Assembly (NCBI GenBank): GCA_949957035.1
Contig: CATLIP010000047.1
Span: forward strand, 1 to 12,543
DNA from: an uncultured Lachnospiraceae bacterium
Lineage (GTDB): Bacteria > Bacillota_A > Clostridia > Lachnospirales > Lachnospiraceae
Length of the DNA: 12,543 nt
Direction of reading: 5' to 3'
Each line of letters starts with the position of its first letter. The first letter of the stretch is position 1. The translations under genes and the position numbers were made by a program. Below, piece by piece: positions 1 to 8,173 of the stretch. The notes under the pieces were generated by a model. It did no database searches, was not told the origin of the DNA, and worked only from the letters and a program-made list of their open reading frames with translations.

Positions 1-635
1 CAACGCTGACAAAGCGCATGGCAGAGGACCTTACGGATTATATGCGTGAGGTAGGAATACGTGTCCGCTATTTACACTCAGATATTGATACGCTGGAGCG
101 GACAGAGATTGTCCGGGATATGCGTCTGGATGTTTTTGATGTGTTGGTAGGGATCAACCTGTTGCGTGAGGGGTTAGACATACCGGAGATTACGCTGGTG
201 GCCATTCTGGATGCGGACAAGGAAGGCTTCCTGCGCTCGGAGACTTCCTTGATTCAGACCATCGGGCGTGCGGCGCGTAATGCAGAAGGACATGTGATCA
301 TGTATGCCGATACGATTACGGATTCCATGCGTCTTGCGATTGAAGAGACCGAGAGACGGCGTAAGGTTCAGTTGCAATATAACGAAGAGCATGGCATTAC
401 ACCTCAGACAATAAAGAAGAGCGTGCGTGATCTCATTGCCGTTTCGAAAAAGGTAGCTGCAGAAGAGCTTCGGATGGAAAAGGATCCGGAATCTATGAGC
501 CGGAAAGAATTGGAAAAACTGATTCAGGATATAACCAGGCAGATGAAGAAGGCTGCGGCAGAGCTGAACTTTGAGATGGCAGCAGAGCTGAGAGATAAGT
601 TAGTAGAATTGAAGAAAATGTTAAATGATTTTTAA
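1..635 (+). CDS. uvrB: UvrABC system protein B (excinuclease subunit), 3' part
   Basis: C-terminal 210 codons of UvrB, the DNA-damage-verifying helicase-like subunit that receives damaged DNA from UvrA and recruits UvrC. The reading frame is open from the first base: TLTKR precedes MAEDLTDYM, which matches an internal UvrB stretch, so the Met at base 18 is not the start. Helicase motif V ([16 protein letters not shown], about bases 142-189) and motif VI (QTIGRAARN, about 255-281) are intact. The C-terminal UVR domain, the UvrC/UvrA contact helix pair ([20 protein letters not shown] and onward), fills the last ~40 codons. The gene stops at TAA 633-635, with uvrA following after 92 bases on the same strand, the usual uvrBA order in Firmicutes. 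The 5' part and any LexA-controlled promoter lie outside the window. Seen: motifs. Known: family role. Identity is secure. Confidence 0.97.
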   Translation, partial: TLTKRMAEDLTDYMREVGIRVRYLHSDIDTLERTEIVRDMRLDVFDVLVGINLLREGLDIPEITLVAILDADKEGFLRSETSLIQTIGRAARNAEGHVIMYADTITDSMRLAIEETERRRKVQLQYNEEHGITPQTIKKSVRDLIAVSKKVAAEELRMEKDPESMSRKELEKLIQDITRQMKKAAAELNFEMAAELRDKLVELKKMLNDF

Positions 636-727
636 CGATTTCTAAACAATGCCCAATCAATACGAGTTCATAATAAAGATGGGATTTATACTTTAAGAAA
701 GCTTGACATTTATAGAAAGGATACAAC

Positions 728-3571
728 ATGGCAAAGAAAAGGGATAGCAAACAATTTATAAGAATCAGAGGCGCCAATGAGCATAATCTGAAAAATATCG
801 ACCTTGATATACCGCGGGATGAATTGGTGGTGCTTACCGGGCTTAGCGGCTCGGGCAAGTCCTCTCTGGCTTTCGATACCATTTACGCAGAAGGTCAGAG
901 AAGATATATGGAGTCGCTGTCTTCTTATGCGCGGCAGTTTCTGGGGCAGATGGAAAAGCCGGATGTTGAAAGCATTGAAGGCTTGTCCCCGGCAATCTCG
1001 ATTGATCAGAAATCAACAAACCGCAATCCAAGATCTACCGTGGGTACAGTAACGGAGATTTATGATTATTTTCGTCTGCTTTATGCCCGGATAGGAATAC
1101 CTCATTGCCCGAAGTGTGGGAAGGAGATTAAGAAACAGACGGTAGACCAGATGGTAGATCAGATCATGGAGCTGCCTGAGAGAACGAAGATTCAGCTTTT
1201 GGCTCCAGTCGTTCGTGGCAGAAAGGGAACTCATGCAAAGCTATTTGAACGGGCAAAGAAAAGCGGATATGTACGTGTGCGGGTGGACGGCAATCTCTAT
1301 GAGCTGTCGGAGGACATAGCCTTAGATAAAAATATCAAGCACAATATTGATATTATTGTTGACCGTTTGGTGATTAAAGAAGGAATCGAGAAGAGGCTGA
1401 CTGACTCCATTGAGACAGTTCTTGGACTGGCAGAGGGACTGCTGACTGTGGATGTCATCGATGGAGAGACTTTAAATTTCAGCCAGAGCTTTTCTTGTCC
1501 GGACTGTGGGATTAGCATTGAGGAGATAGAGCCGAGAAGTTTTTCCTTTAACAATCCCTTTGGGGCCTGTCCGGAATGTTTTGGATTGGGATATAAGATG
1601 GAATTTGATGAGGATTTAATTATTCCTGATAAGAGCTTGAGCATTATGGAGGGCGCTATTACGGTTATGGGGTGGCAGTCCTGTAACGATAAGAAGAGTT
1701 TTTCTAATGCGATTTTGGAGGCATTGTGTAGAGAATATCATTTTTCTCTGGATACGCCTTTTAAGGACTACCCGAAGAAGATTCATGATGTACTGATACA
1801 TGGTACGGATGGCAGGGAGGTAAGAGTTTATTATCGAGGCCAGCGTGGAGAAGGTGTGTACGATGTAGCATTTGAGGGGCTGCTTCGTAATGTGGAGCGG
1901 CGATACAAAGAGACGTCTTCAGAATACTCTAAGGCAGAATATGAGGAGTTTATGAGAATTACCCCCTGCCATGAGTGTAAAGGACAGAGATTGAAGCCGG
2001 GTGCTCTAGCGGTTACGGTGGGTGATAAGAATATTGCGGAACTTACGGCTCTTTCTATTGAACGTCTGCATGAATTTTTGGAACAGTTGGAATTGAATAA
2101 ACAGCAGATGTTGATTGGCGGTCAGATTTTGAAGGAGATTCGGGCCCGGATTCAGTTTTTGATAGACGTAGGGCTTGATTATCTGACTCTTGCGCGGGCA
2201 ACGGGAAGCCTGTCAGGAGGAGAGGCGCAGCGAATCCGGTTGGCGACGCAGATTGGATCCGGGCTGGTGGGGGTTGCCTATATTCTGGATGAGCCGAGTA
2301 TCGGGCTTCACCAGAGAGACAATGACAAACTGCTTGGGACCTTGAAGCATCTGCGGGATTTGGGAAATTCGGTCATTGTGGTAGAGCATGATGAGGATAC
2401 AATGCTGGAGGCAGATTATATTGTGGATATTGGGCCGGGCGCCGGAGAACACGGCGGTGAAGTGGTAGCTTCGGGAAATGCAAAGGAGATTATGCGGAAT
2501 AAGGCTTCTGTTACCGGGGCATACTTGAGCGGTAAGATACGTATCCCTGTACCGGAAGTGCGGGCGGCGCCCTCGGGGTGGCTTAAGGTGACTGGCGCCA
2601 GGGAGAATAATCTGAAGAATATTGACGTAGAATTTCCACTTGGGGTCATGACCTGTGTGACGGGAGTATCCGGTTCAGGAAAGAGTTCCCTTGTCAATGA
2701 GATTCTCTACAAGAGGCTTGCGAAAGAGTTGAATCGTGCGCGGACGATTCCGGGGAAGCATGATAATGTTGAGGGAATGGACAGACTTGACAAGGTAATC
2801 AATATTGACCAGTCTCCTATCGGGCGGACGCCGCGCTCTAATCCGGCCACCTATACAGGCGTATTTGATTTAATCCGTGATTTATTTGCGTCTACCGCGG
2901 ATGCTAAGGCAAGAGGATATAAGAAGGGCAGATTCAGTTTTAATGTGAAAGGAGGCCGGTGTGAGGCGTGCAGCGGCGACGGAATCCTGAAGATAGAGAT
3001 GCATTTCCTGCCGGACGTCTATGTTCCATGTGAAGTCTGCGGCGGTAAGAGGTATAATCGTGAGACATTGGAGGTAAAATATAAGGGGAAAAGTATATAC
3101 GACGTTCTGGATATGACTGTGGAAGAGGCATTGCATTTTTTTGAAAATGTTCCCAGTATCCGGCGGAAGATGGAGACACTGTATGATGTGGGGCTTTCCT
3201 ATATCCGGCTGGGACAGCCTTCTACGACCTTGTCAGGAGGAGAGGCGCAGCGGATTAAACTTGCGACGGAGTTGAGCAAGCGGAGTACAGGCAAGACCAT
3301 TTACATTCTGGATGAGCCGACAACAGGGCTGCATTTTGCAGACGTCCACAAGCTGACGGAGATCCTGCGCCGTCTGTCGTCGGATGGGAATACAGTGATT
3401 GTGATTGAGCATAACCTAGATGTTATTAAGACGGCAGATTATATCATAGACATCGGACCGGAAGGCGGCGACAAGGGCGGTACGGTGATTGCAAAGGGGA
3501 CGCCGGAAGAAGTGGCACAGAATCCCATTTCCTACACAGGAAAATATATCGATGCAGTTTTGAAGAAATAG
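728..3571 (+). CDS. uvrA: UvrABC system protein A (excinuclease ATPase subunit)
   Basis: Complete UvrA, 947 aa, the family's usual length. It is the dimeric ATPase that scans DNA for bulky lesions and loads UvrB in nucleotide excision repair. It has two ABC-type ATPase halves: Walker [10 protein letters not shown] at residues 38-46 and GVSGSGKSS at 646-654; ABC signatures LSGGEAQR at 495-502 and 835-842; Walker B YILDEPS and YILDEPT downstream of each. Zinc-binding cysteine pairs are visible: C127/C130, C257/C260 with C281/C284, C414/C417, and the C-terminal DNA-binding finger C745/C748 with C768/C771. Start ATG at 728 is chosen for the gaaagga ribosome site 6-7 bases upstream and the standard N-terminus ([15 protein letters not shown]). 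It probably shares a transcript with uvrB, because I find no convincing promoter or terminator in the 92-base gap. Nothing is truncated. Confidence 0.98.
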   Translation: MAKKRDSKQFIRIRGANEHNLKNIDLDIPRDELVVLTGLSGSGKSSLAFDTIYAEGQRRYMESLSSYARQFLGQMEKPDVESIEGLSPAISIDQKSTNRNPRSTVGTVTEIYDYFRLLYARIGIPHCPKCGKEIKKQTVDQMVDQIMELPERTKIQLLAPVVRGRKGTHAKLFERAKKSGYVRVRVDGNLYELSEDIALDKNIKHNIDIIVDRLVIKEGIEKRLTDSIETVLGLAEGLLTVDVIDGETLNFSQSFSCPDCGISIEEIEPRSFSFNNPFGACPECFGLGYKMEFDEDLIIPDKSLSIMEGAITVMGWQSCNDKKSFSNAILEALCREYHFSLDTPFKDYPKKIHDVLIHGTDGREVRVYYRGQRGEGVYDVAFEGLLRNVERRYKETSSEYSKAEYEEFMRITPCHECKGQRLKPGALAVTVGDKNIAELTALSIERLHEFLEQLELNKQQMLIGGQILKEIRARIQFLIDVGLDYLTLARATGSLSGGEAQRIRLATQIGSGLVGVAYILDEPSIGLHQRDNDKLLGTLKHLRDLGNSVIVVEHDEDTMLEADYIVDIGPGAGEHGGEVVASGNAKEIMRNKASVTGAYLSGKIRIPVPEVRAAPSGWLKVTGARENNLKNIDVEFPLGVMTCVTGVSGSGKSSLVNEILYKRLAKELNRARTIPGKHDNVEGMDRLDKVINIDQSPIGRTPRSNPATYTGVFDLIRDLFASTADAKARGYKKGRFSFNVKGGRCEACSGDGILKIEMHFLPDVYVPCEVCGGKRYNRETLEVKYKGKSIYDVLDMTVEEALHFFENVPSIRRKMETLYDVGLSYIRLGQPSTTLSGGEAQRIKLATELSKRSTGKTIYILDEPTTGLHFADVHKLTEILRRLSSDGNTVIVIEHNLDVIKTADYIIDIGPEGGDKGGTVIAKGTPEEVAQNPISYTGKYIDAVLKK
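2211..3252 (+). repeat. Exact 22-base repeat in the two ABC signature regions of uvrA
   Basis: Bases 2211-2232 and 3231-3252 are identical for 22 bases and lie exactly 1020 bases apart in the same reading frame. They encode SGGEAQR of the two ABC signatures. The flanking codons differ (ctg versus ttg before; aatccgg versus gattaaa after). The repeat is explained by the ancestral internal duplication of UvrA plus codon choice. It contains an internal AGGAGG, which resembles a ribosome binding site. Confidence 0.85.
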
Positions 3572-3643
3572 GGAGTATCTGTCGAACAATGGGTGAAATA
3601 CAGTAATTCCGCAGGTTTCACAAAGATTTAAGGAAAAAGGGGG

Positions 3644-3672
3644 TTTCCATTTCCTGTAAAGTTGATTATAAT
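3644..3672 (+). promoter_or_regulatory. Predicted sigma-A-type promoter for mreB-recD2-comF
   Basis: A perfect TATAAT -10 box lies at 3667-3672, with TTTCCA (4 of 6 matches to TTGACA) at 3644-3649 and a 17-base spacer. Transcription would begin near 3679, leaving a leader of about 114 bases before the mreB start. It sits in the 221-base gap after uvrA, where no terminator for uvrA is apparent, so read-through from uvrA could also contribute. Seen: boxes and spacing. Inferred: activity. Confidence 0.6.
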
Positions 3673-3679
3673 GGAACGA

Positions 3680-3693
3680 GCACCGTAGGGTGC
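3680..3693 (+). other. Small hairpin at the predicted 5' end of the mreB transcript
   Basis: GCACC (3680-3684) and GGTGC (3689-3693) form a perfect 5-bp GC-rich stem closed by the tetraloop GTAG. It begins at or one base after the predicted transcription start. An outer, imperfect arm pair (GTTGATTATAAT at 3661-3672 and AATAAAATCAAC at 3699-3710, 10 of 12 complementary) frames it at DNA level, but the left outer arm overlaps the -10 box and would not be transcribed. There is no T-run, so it is not a terminator. A role in mRNA 5'-end stability is possible but is inference. Confidence 0.45.
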
Positions 3694-3705
3694 ATAAGAA
3701 TAAAA

Positions 3706-3770
3706 TCAACGAATGATGATTATATAGAGATGCGCAAGAGTCAGGTCAACAAATGATAATCATATAGATA
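3706..3770 (+). repeat. Imperfect tandem repeat, 40-base period, in the mreB leader
   Basis: Copies at 3706-3730 and 3746-3770 share TCAAC, AATGAT and ATATAGA blocks in register, with a period of exactly 40 bases (about 20 of 25 positions identical). Each copy is centred on a palindromic 11-mer: ATGATAATCAT (3753-3763) is a perfect inverted repeat around a central A, and ATGATGATTAT (3713-3723) is the same with one change. The unit lies between the predicted promoter and the mreB ribosome site, so it could act as paired operator half-sites or as RNA structure. The protein or RNA partner is unknown. Confidence 0.6.
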
Positions 3771-3792
3771 GCATAGGGAAAGGGGAAGAAGG

Positions 3793-4782
3793 ATGTCAGT
3801 AGATATCGGAATTGACTTGGGAACTGCCAGTGTCCTGGTCTATGTTAAAGGAAAAGGCGTCATACTGAAGGAGCCGTCTGTGGTTGCCTATGACAGGGAT
3901 ACGAACGCGATAAAAGCCATCGGTGAAGAAGCACGTTTAATGTTGGGAAGGACGCCGGGGAATATTGTAGCGGTTCGTCCGCTCCGTCAAGGAGTCATTT
4001 CAGATTATACTGTGACAGAGAAGATGATCAAATACTTTGTGCAGAAGGCTTTGGGGAAACGTACTTTTAAGAAGCCAAGGATTAGTATTTGTGTGCCCAG
4101 CGGTGTGACTGAGGTGGAACGTAAAGCAGTGGAGGAAGCGACCTATGCGGCGGGAGCCAGGGAGGTGAATCTTATCGAAGAGCCTGTGGCGGCGGCCATC
4201 GGAGCCGGGATTGATATCTCGAAGCCCTGCGGCAATATGATTGTTGACATTGGGGGAGGAACGGCAGATATTGCAGTGATTTCTCTGGGAGGAACCGTAG
4301 TTAACTCGTCGATTAAGATTGCGGGCGATGATTTTGATGAGGCGATTGTCCGCTATATGCGCAAGAAGCATAACCTTTTAATTGGAGAGAGGACCGCAGA
4401 GGACATTAAGATTAAGATTGGGACAACTTATCCTCTGATAGAGGACGAAGAGTTAGAGGTGAGGGGGCGTAATCTGGTGACAGGGCTTCCGAAGACGGTT
4501 ACGGTGACTTCTTTAGAAACAGAAGAAGCGCTTCGCGAGCCCACAGGACAGATTGTGGAAGAGGTAATTAACGTACTGGAACGAACACCCCCGGAGTTAT
4601 CTGCAGATATTCTGGACCGCGGAATCATGCTGACAGGAGGCGGTTCGATGCTCAGAGGATTGGAAGAACTGATAGAGGAGAAGACGGGAATCAATACCAT
4701 GACGGCAGAGGATCCGATGAAGGTAGTTGCAATCGGTACAGGGCAGTTTGTGGAATTGGTGAGCGGACGAAGAGAATTTTAA
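3793..4782 (+). CDS. mreB: MreB/Mbl family rod-shape actin homologue
   Basis: 329-aa bacterial actin of the MreB/Mbl/MreBH group. It forms membrane-bound filaments that steer the peptidoglycan elongation machinery. Actin-fold ATP-binding motifs are in order: phosphate-1 DIGIDLGTAS (4-13), phosphate-2 IVDIGGGTAD (150-159), LIEEPVAAAIGAG (127-139, containing the conserved Glu pair) and adenosine motif GIMLTGGGSMLRGL (277-290). MreB landmarks RTPGNIVAVRP (53-63) and RTPPELSADILDRGI (264-278) are present. Start ATG is supported by AGGGG at 3781-3785. The N-terminus is short before the first strand and lacks the few hydrophobic residues seen in B. subtilis MreB (from memory of that sequence). It ends in TAATG, overlapping recD2 by one base, which suggests translational coupling. 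No mreC or mreD is adjacent, so this may be a second paralogue (Mbl-like). Which paralogue cannot be settled from the sequence alone. Confidence 0.93.
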   Translation: MSVDIGIDLGTASVLVYVKGKGVILKEPSVVAYDRDTNAIKAIGEEARLMLGRTPGNIVAVRPLRQGVISDYTVTEKMIKYFVQKALGKRTFKKPRISICVPSGVTEVERKAVEEATYAAGAREVNLIEEPVAAAIGAGIDISKPCGNMIVDIGGGTADIAVISLGGTVVNSSIKIAGDDFDEAIVRYMRKKHNLLIGERTAEDIKIKIGTTYPLIEDEELEVRGRNLVTGLPKTVTVTSLETEEALREPTGQIVEEVINVLERTPPELSADILDRGIMLTGGGSMLRGLEELIEEKTGINTMTAEDPMKVVAIGTGQFVELVSGRREF

Positions 4783-6992
4783 TGGACAGTATAAAGGGAT
4801 ATGTGGAACATATTGTGTACCGCAATGAAGAGAATGGATATACGGTATTGAATCTGAATAACGACGATGGAGAAGTGACCTGCGTCGGAAAGTTTCATTA
4901 TGTAGAAGAAGGCGGGCTTTTACAGCTTACGGGAGAGTATACGACCCATAAGCTGTATGGCCTTCAGTTCAAGGTGGAGACTTCCGAGGTCTGTGAGCCG
5001 GAGGATTTGGTATCTATTGAGAGGTATCTGGGATCCGGTTCCATCAAAGGTGTGGGAGCTTCATTGGCGGGAAAGATTGTGAAAAGATTTAAGGAGGACA
5101 CGTTTCGGATTATTGAGGAGGAGCCGGAGCGTCTGGCGGAGATTAAAGGTATCAGCGAGAGGAAGGCCAGGGAGATTTCGGCGCAGGTAGAAGATAAGCG
5201 CGATATGCGTCAGGCAATGATATTTCTCCAAAAATATGGGATATCCACGACGTTGGCTGCAAAGATTTACCGGCATTATGGGCAGAGTGTGTATCGGGTT
5301 GTAGAAGAGAATCCTTATCAGATAGCTGACCATGTATCCGGAGTCGGGTTTAAGACTGCGGATGAGATTGCAGCTAAGGTGGGGATTCAGGCAGACTCAG
5401 ATTTTCGTGTTCGCAGCGGTATTTTTTATACGCTGCTGCAAAGTGTGAATGACGGACATGTGTTTTTGAATCAGGATGTTCTTGTCAGAAGAGCCGGAGA
5501 GCTTCTTGAGATTGAAGTTACGGATGTTGAAAAATATTTGATGGACCTTGCGATTGAGAAGAAGGTTGTTATAAAGAAGGAAGCAGAGGGTATGCGCATC
5601 TATCCTTCTCGTTATTACTATATGGAAATGAATGTGGCAAAGATGCTGCATGATTTGGATGTGGATTGTAAGGCAGAGGAAGGAAAGCTTAGGGAGCAGC
5701 TTCTTGTAATTGAGGAAGAAGGAAAGCTGTGTCTGGATGAGAAGCAGAGGACTGCTGTGATGGAGGCTGTCAGGCGTGGAGTCATGGTGCTGACAGGGGG
5801 ACCTGGGACTGGAAAGACTACCACTATTAATGCCATGCTTCGTTTTTTTGACAGTGAAGGAATGGATTTTCTGTTGGCGGCTCCTACCGGGCGGGCGGCC
5901 AAGCGGATGACGGAAGCGACCGGATATGAGGCGCAGACGATACACAGGCTTTTGGAGGTAAACGGGAATCCGGAGGAGGACAGTGTAAGTGGATTTCAGA
6001 GGAATGAAGAGAACCCATTAGAGACGGACGTTATTATTATTGATGAGGTGTCCATGGTGGACCTTCCGTTGATGTCCGCCCTGCTTCGGGCAATTATTCC
6101 CGGGACCAGGCTGATTTTGGTGGGGGATTGCAATCAGCTTCCAAGCGTGGGGCCGGGAAGCGTGCTGAAGGATATCATTGCTTCGAATTGTTTTTCTGTG
6201 GTAATGCTGACGAAGATCTTCCGGCAGGCAGGAGAGAGCGACATCGTTGTCAATGCCCACAAGATTAATCGGGGAGAAGAAGTGATACTGGACAATAAGA
6301 GCCAGGATTTCTTCTTTTTAAAGCGGCAGGATGCGAATGTGATTATCAGTGTGGTGATTACGTTGATACAGAAAAAGCTTCCAAAGTATGTGGATGCTTT
6401 GCAGAATGATATTCAGGTATTGACTCCCATGCGGAAGGGACTTCTGGGAGTAGAGCGGCTGAATACAATTCTTCAGGAGTACTTGAATCCGCCTGAGAAG
6501 GGAAAGACAGAAAAGGAGATTGGGGACCGCCTGTTCCGGGAAGGGGACAAGGTGATGCAGATTAAGAATAATTATCAGTTGGAATGGGAGATTTCCACCA
6601 GGTATGGATTGACGGTTGACAAAGGCATGGGGATTTTCAACGGTGATATGGGGATCATCAGGCAGATTAACACGTATGAAGAGACGGTAACCGTAGAATA
6701 CGATGAACAGCGCAAGGTGAAATATCCATATGCTTTGTTGGATGAGTTGGAGCTTGCCTATGCGATTACGATACATAAGTCACAGGGGAGTGAATATCCT
6801 GCGGTAGTGATTCCGCTGCTGTCAGGACCAAGACAGCTGTACAACAGGAATCTTTTGTATACGGCTGTGACAAGGGCTAAGCGTTGTGTTACGTTGGTCG
6901 GAAGCGACCAAGTATTTCAGGAAATGATACGCAATACCAATGAACAGAGACGCAACACCAGCCTGGCAGAACGAATCCGGGAAATGCAATGA
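4782..6992 (+). CDS. recD2: RecD2-type SF1B ATP-dependent DNA helicase
   Basis: 736-aa RecD2 (YrrC-like), a 5'-3' superfamily 1B helicase that acts without RecB and RecC in genome maintenance. Order of parts: N-terminal OB-like region (1-70), helix-hairpin-helix repeats (about 85-200, e.g. GSGSIKGVGASLAGKIV and SGVGFKTADEIAAKVGI), then the helicase core. Motif I is GGPGTGKTT (339-347), Ia AAPTGRAAKRM (366-376), II IIIDEVSM (418-425), III LVGDCNQLPSVGPGS (446-460), V TIHKSQGSEYPAV (663-675) and VI LYTAVTRAKR (692-701). All core motifs look functional. The start overlaps the mreB stop by one base (TAATG). I see only a weak purine stretch (gaagag) ahead of it, consistent with reinitiation by ribosomes finishing mreB. 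It overlaps comF by four bases. Confidence 0.96.
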   Translation: MDSIKGYVEHIVYRNEENGYTVLNLNNDDGEVTCVGKFHYVEEGGLLQLTGEYTTHKLYGLQFKVETSEVCEPEDLVSIERYLGSGSIKGVGASLAGKIVKRFKEDTFRIIEEEPERLAEIKGISERKAREISAQVEDKRDMRQAMIFLQKYGISTTLAAKIYRHYGQSVYRVVEENPYQIADHVSGVGFKTADEIAAKVGIQADSDFRVRSGIFYTLLQSVNDGHVFLNQDVLVRRAGELLEIEVTDVEKYLMDLAIEKKVVIKKEAEGMRIYPSRYYYMEMNVAKMLHDLDVDCKAEEGKLREQLLVIEEEGKLCLDEKQRTAVMEAVRRGVMVLTGGPGTGKTTTINAMLRFFDSEGMDFLLAAPTGRAAKRMTEATGYEAQTIHRLLEVNGNPEEDSVSGFQRNEENPLETDVIIIDEVSMVDLPLMSALLRAIIPGTRLILVGDCNQLPSVGPGSVLKDIIASNCFSVVMLTKIFRQAGESDIVVNAHKINRGEEVILDNKSQDFFFLKRQDANVIISVVITLIQKKLPKYVDALQNDIQVLTPMRKGLLGVERLNTILQEYLNPPEKGKTEKEIGDRLFREGDKVMQIKNNYQLEWEISTRYGLTVDKGMGIFNGDMGIIRQINTYEETVTVEYDEQRKVKYPYALLDELELAYAITIHKSQGSEYPAVVIPLLSGPRQLYNRNLLYTAVTRAKRCVTLVGSDQVFQEMIRNTNEQRRNTSLAERIREMQ

Positions 6993-7720
6993 AAAATGGT
7001 GCTTTGTTTCGGACAATTACGGAGAAAGCCGCGGCCCTCTTATGGCCGGAGGTATGTCCGTTTTGCAAAAGAGTCTGCAGCCAGGGAATCTGTTGGGCAT
7101 GCAGAAAAGAACTTGAGAGTCTGAGAATTCGGGAGCCGAGATGTATGCGGTGCGGGAAACCGGTCCGCAATGAGGAACAGGAATACTGCCATGACTGTAT
7201 GCATATGGAGCACAGATATAACAGGGGATTTGGCATGTGGCTGCATAAGGAGCCTGTCAGCACGTCTATCTATCAATTCAAATATCACAATCAAAGGAGA
7301 TATGGGGTCTGCTACGCAAAGGAATTAATCCGTTGTTATGGTCATATGATAAACAGTTGGGCCCCGGCTCTCATTATTCCAATTCCACTTCACAAAAAAC
7401 GCAGAAGGCAAAGAGGGTATAATCAGGCGGCGGTTATTAGCCGGGAGCTTGGAAGAAGGCTTCAGATACCTGTGGATGAGAAGAGCCTTATCCGAAGGCG
7501 CTATACGGACCCGCAGAAAACTTTAAGCCGCCACAAGAGACGGGAGAATCTAAGACACGCATTTGCGTTGAAAAATAGTTTTTTGCCTGTATCAAGAGTA
7601 CTGCTGATTGATGATATTTACACAACGGGGAATACGATAGATGCGGCGTCCGAGGTCTTAAAGAAGAAAGGAGTCGAAAAAGTCTATTTTTTAACCATAA
7701 GTATTGGACAAGGTTTCTGA
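6989..7720 (+). CDS. comF: ComF family protein (phosphoribosyltransferase-like, DNA uptake)
   Basis: 243-aa ComF homologue. In transformable bacteria ComF is a cytoplasmic protein needed for importing single-stranded DNA; in non-competent Clostridia its role is uncertain. The N-terminus has a cysteine-rich zinc-binding part with pairs C23/C26, C35/C38, C52/C55 and C67/C70. The C-terminal type I phosphoribosyltransferase fold carries IPIPLHKKRRRQRGYNQA (130-147) and the PRPP-loop motif VLLIDDIYTTGNT (204-216) with both aspartates. The ATG overlaps the recD2 stop as ATGA, so translation is coupled to recD2. The pairing fits a DNA-processing theme, but that link is inference. The last codons contain the -35 box of the next promoter. 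No terminator is seen after it. Confidence 0.93.
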   Translation: MKNGALFRTITEKAAALLWPEVCPFCKRVCSQGICWACRKELESLRIREPRCMRCGKPVRNEEQEYCHDCMHMEHRYNRGFGMWLHKEPVSTSIYQFKYHNQRRYGVCYAKELIRCYGHMINSWAPALIIPIPLHKKRRRQRGYNQAAVISRELGRRLQIPVDEKSLIRRRYTDPQKTLSRHKRRENLRHAFALKNSFLPVSRVLLIDDIYTTGNTIDAASEVLKKKGVEKVYFLTISIGQGF

Positions 7721-7733
7721 TATTTGTTATACT
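7705..7733 (+). promoter_or_regulatory. Predicted extended -10 promoter for the c-di-AMP operon
   Basis: TGGACA (5 of 6 to consensus) at 7705-7710, a 17-base spacer, then TATACT (5 of 6) at 7728-7733, preceded by TG at 7725-7726 to give an extended -10 (TGTTATACT). The start would be near 7740, 38 bases before the next gene. The -35 lies inside the comF coding end. A second, perfect TATAAT at 7752-7757 has no acceptable -35 partner. Seen: boxes. Inferred: that it drives the five genes to 11750. Confidence 0.65.
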
Positions 7734-7777
7734 AAAAATGATGTTTGGTTGTATAATATAACATTTTGAGGTGATTT

Positions 7778-8173
7778 ATGTTAGATAAGAAAAAAGTAGA
7801 GCTTATGACTCGTCTCGCTTTCTATGAACAGACAGAGGGAAAGGAAGACTTTAAGATCAGCGAATATTACCGTAGGGATTACACAGGTCTTCATATGATT
7901 TGCTCTTTTTTGTGGGTTACGGTCGGATATATTTGCGTGGTGGGGATGTTTTTGCTTGTGAAGATGGAGGATATCATGAATAATGTATCCAACGGTCTGA
8001 TTATAATGCTTGCAGGCGCGATTGTTTTAGGGTATATTTCCCTAATCATCGTGTATCTGATTATTACGGCCCATATCTACAATGAAAAGCATAAGGATGC
8101 CAGACAGAGGGTAAAAAAATATAACCATAATCTTACACGACTGCTCAGGATGTATGAAAAGGAGAACAGATAG
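7778..8173 (+). CDS. Uncharacterised two-helix membrane protein
   Basis: 131 aa, family not recognised. Two strongly hydrophobic segments, about residues 38-62 and 73-99, are separated by a short acidic/polar turn (MEDIMNNVSN, 63-72). Both tails are rich in Lys/Arg (KKK at 4-6, RR at 32-33; KHKDARQRVKKY at 104-115), so the positive-inside rule places both termini in the cytoplasm and the turn outside. There is no signal peptide, cysteine pair or enzyme motif. The start is fixed by TGAGGTGAT just ahead of the ATG, a long match to the 16S 3' end. The stop TAG is followed directly by the ATG of the 370-aa membrane protein (TAGATG), so the two are probably coupled and may be partners. First gene of the predicted cdaA operon. 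Confidence 0.85.
   Translation: MLDKKKVELMTRLAFYEQTEGKEDFKISEYYRRDYTGLHMICSFLWVTVGYICVVGMFLLVKMEDIMNNVSNGLIIMLAGAIVLGYISLIIVYLIITAHIYNEKHKDARQRVKKYNHNLTRLLRMYEKENR

Noticed and set aside
703..708. TTGACA, a perfect -35 box, just ahead of uvrA
   Set aside because: The matching -10 would fall on the uvrA start codon and has no TATAAT-like sequence there. A TATACT at 687-692 lies upstream of it and lacks its own -35, so no uvrA promoter is claimed.
3583..3596. Possible LexA box around CGAAC
   Set aside because: Only one half-site is present; the second half (GTTCG) is missing.
3631..3655. AGGAAA/TTTCCT hairpin after uvrA as a terminator
   Set aside because: The stem is only 6 weak pairs with a competing pairing inside and no T-run after it.
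3730..3756. Eight-codon leader ORF in the mreB 5' region overlapping a second short ORF as ATGA
   Set aside because: There is no ribosome binding site ahead of it and such tiny ORFs are expected by chance in AT-rich leaders.
3749..3767. Fur/PerR/Zur-type operator at the palindrome ATGATAATCAT
   Set aside because: The core matches, but only about 12 of 19 positions fit the classical Fur box and the right half-site of the 7-1-7 form is poor; too weak for a feature.
7752..7757. Second TATAAT ahead of the 131-aa gene
   Set aside because: No -35 at a permitted spacing and no extended TGn; the upstream extended -10 promoter is the better candidate.
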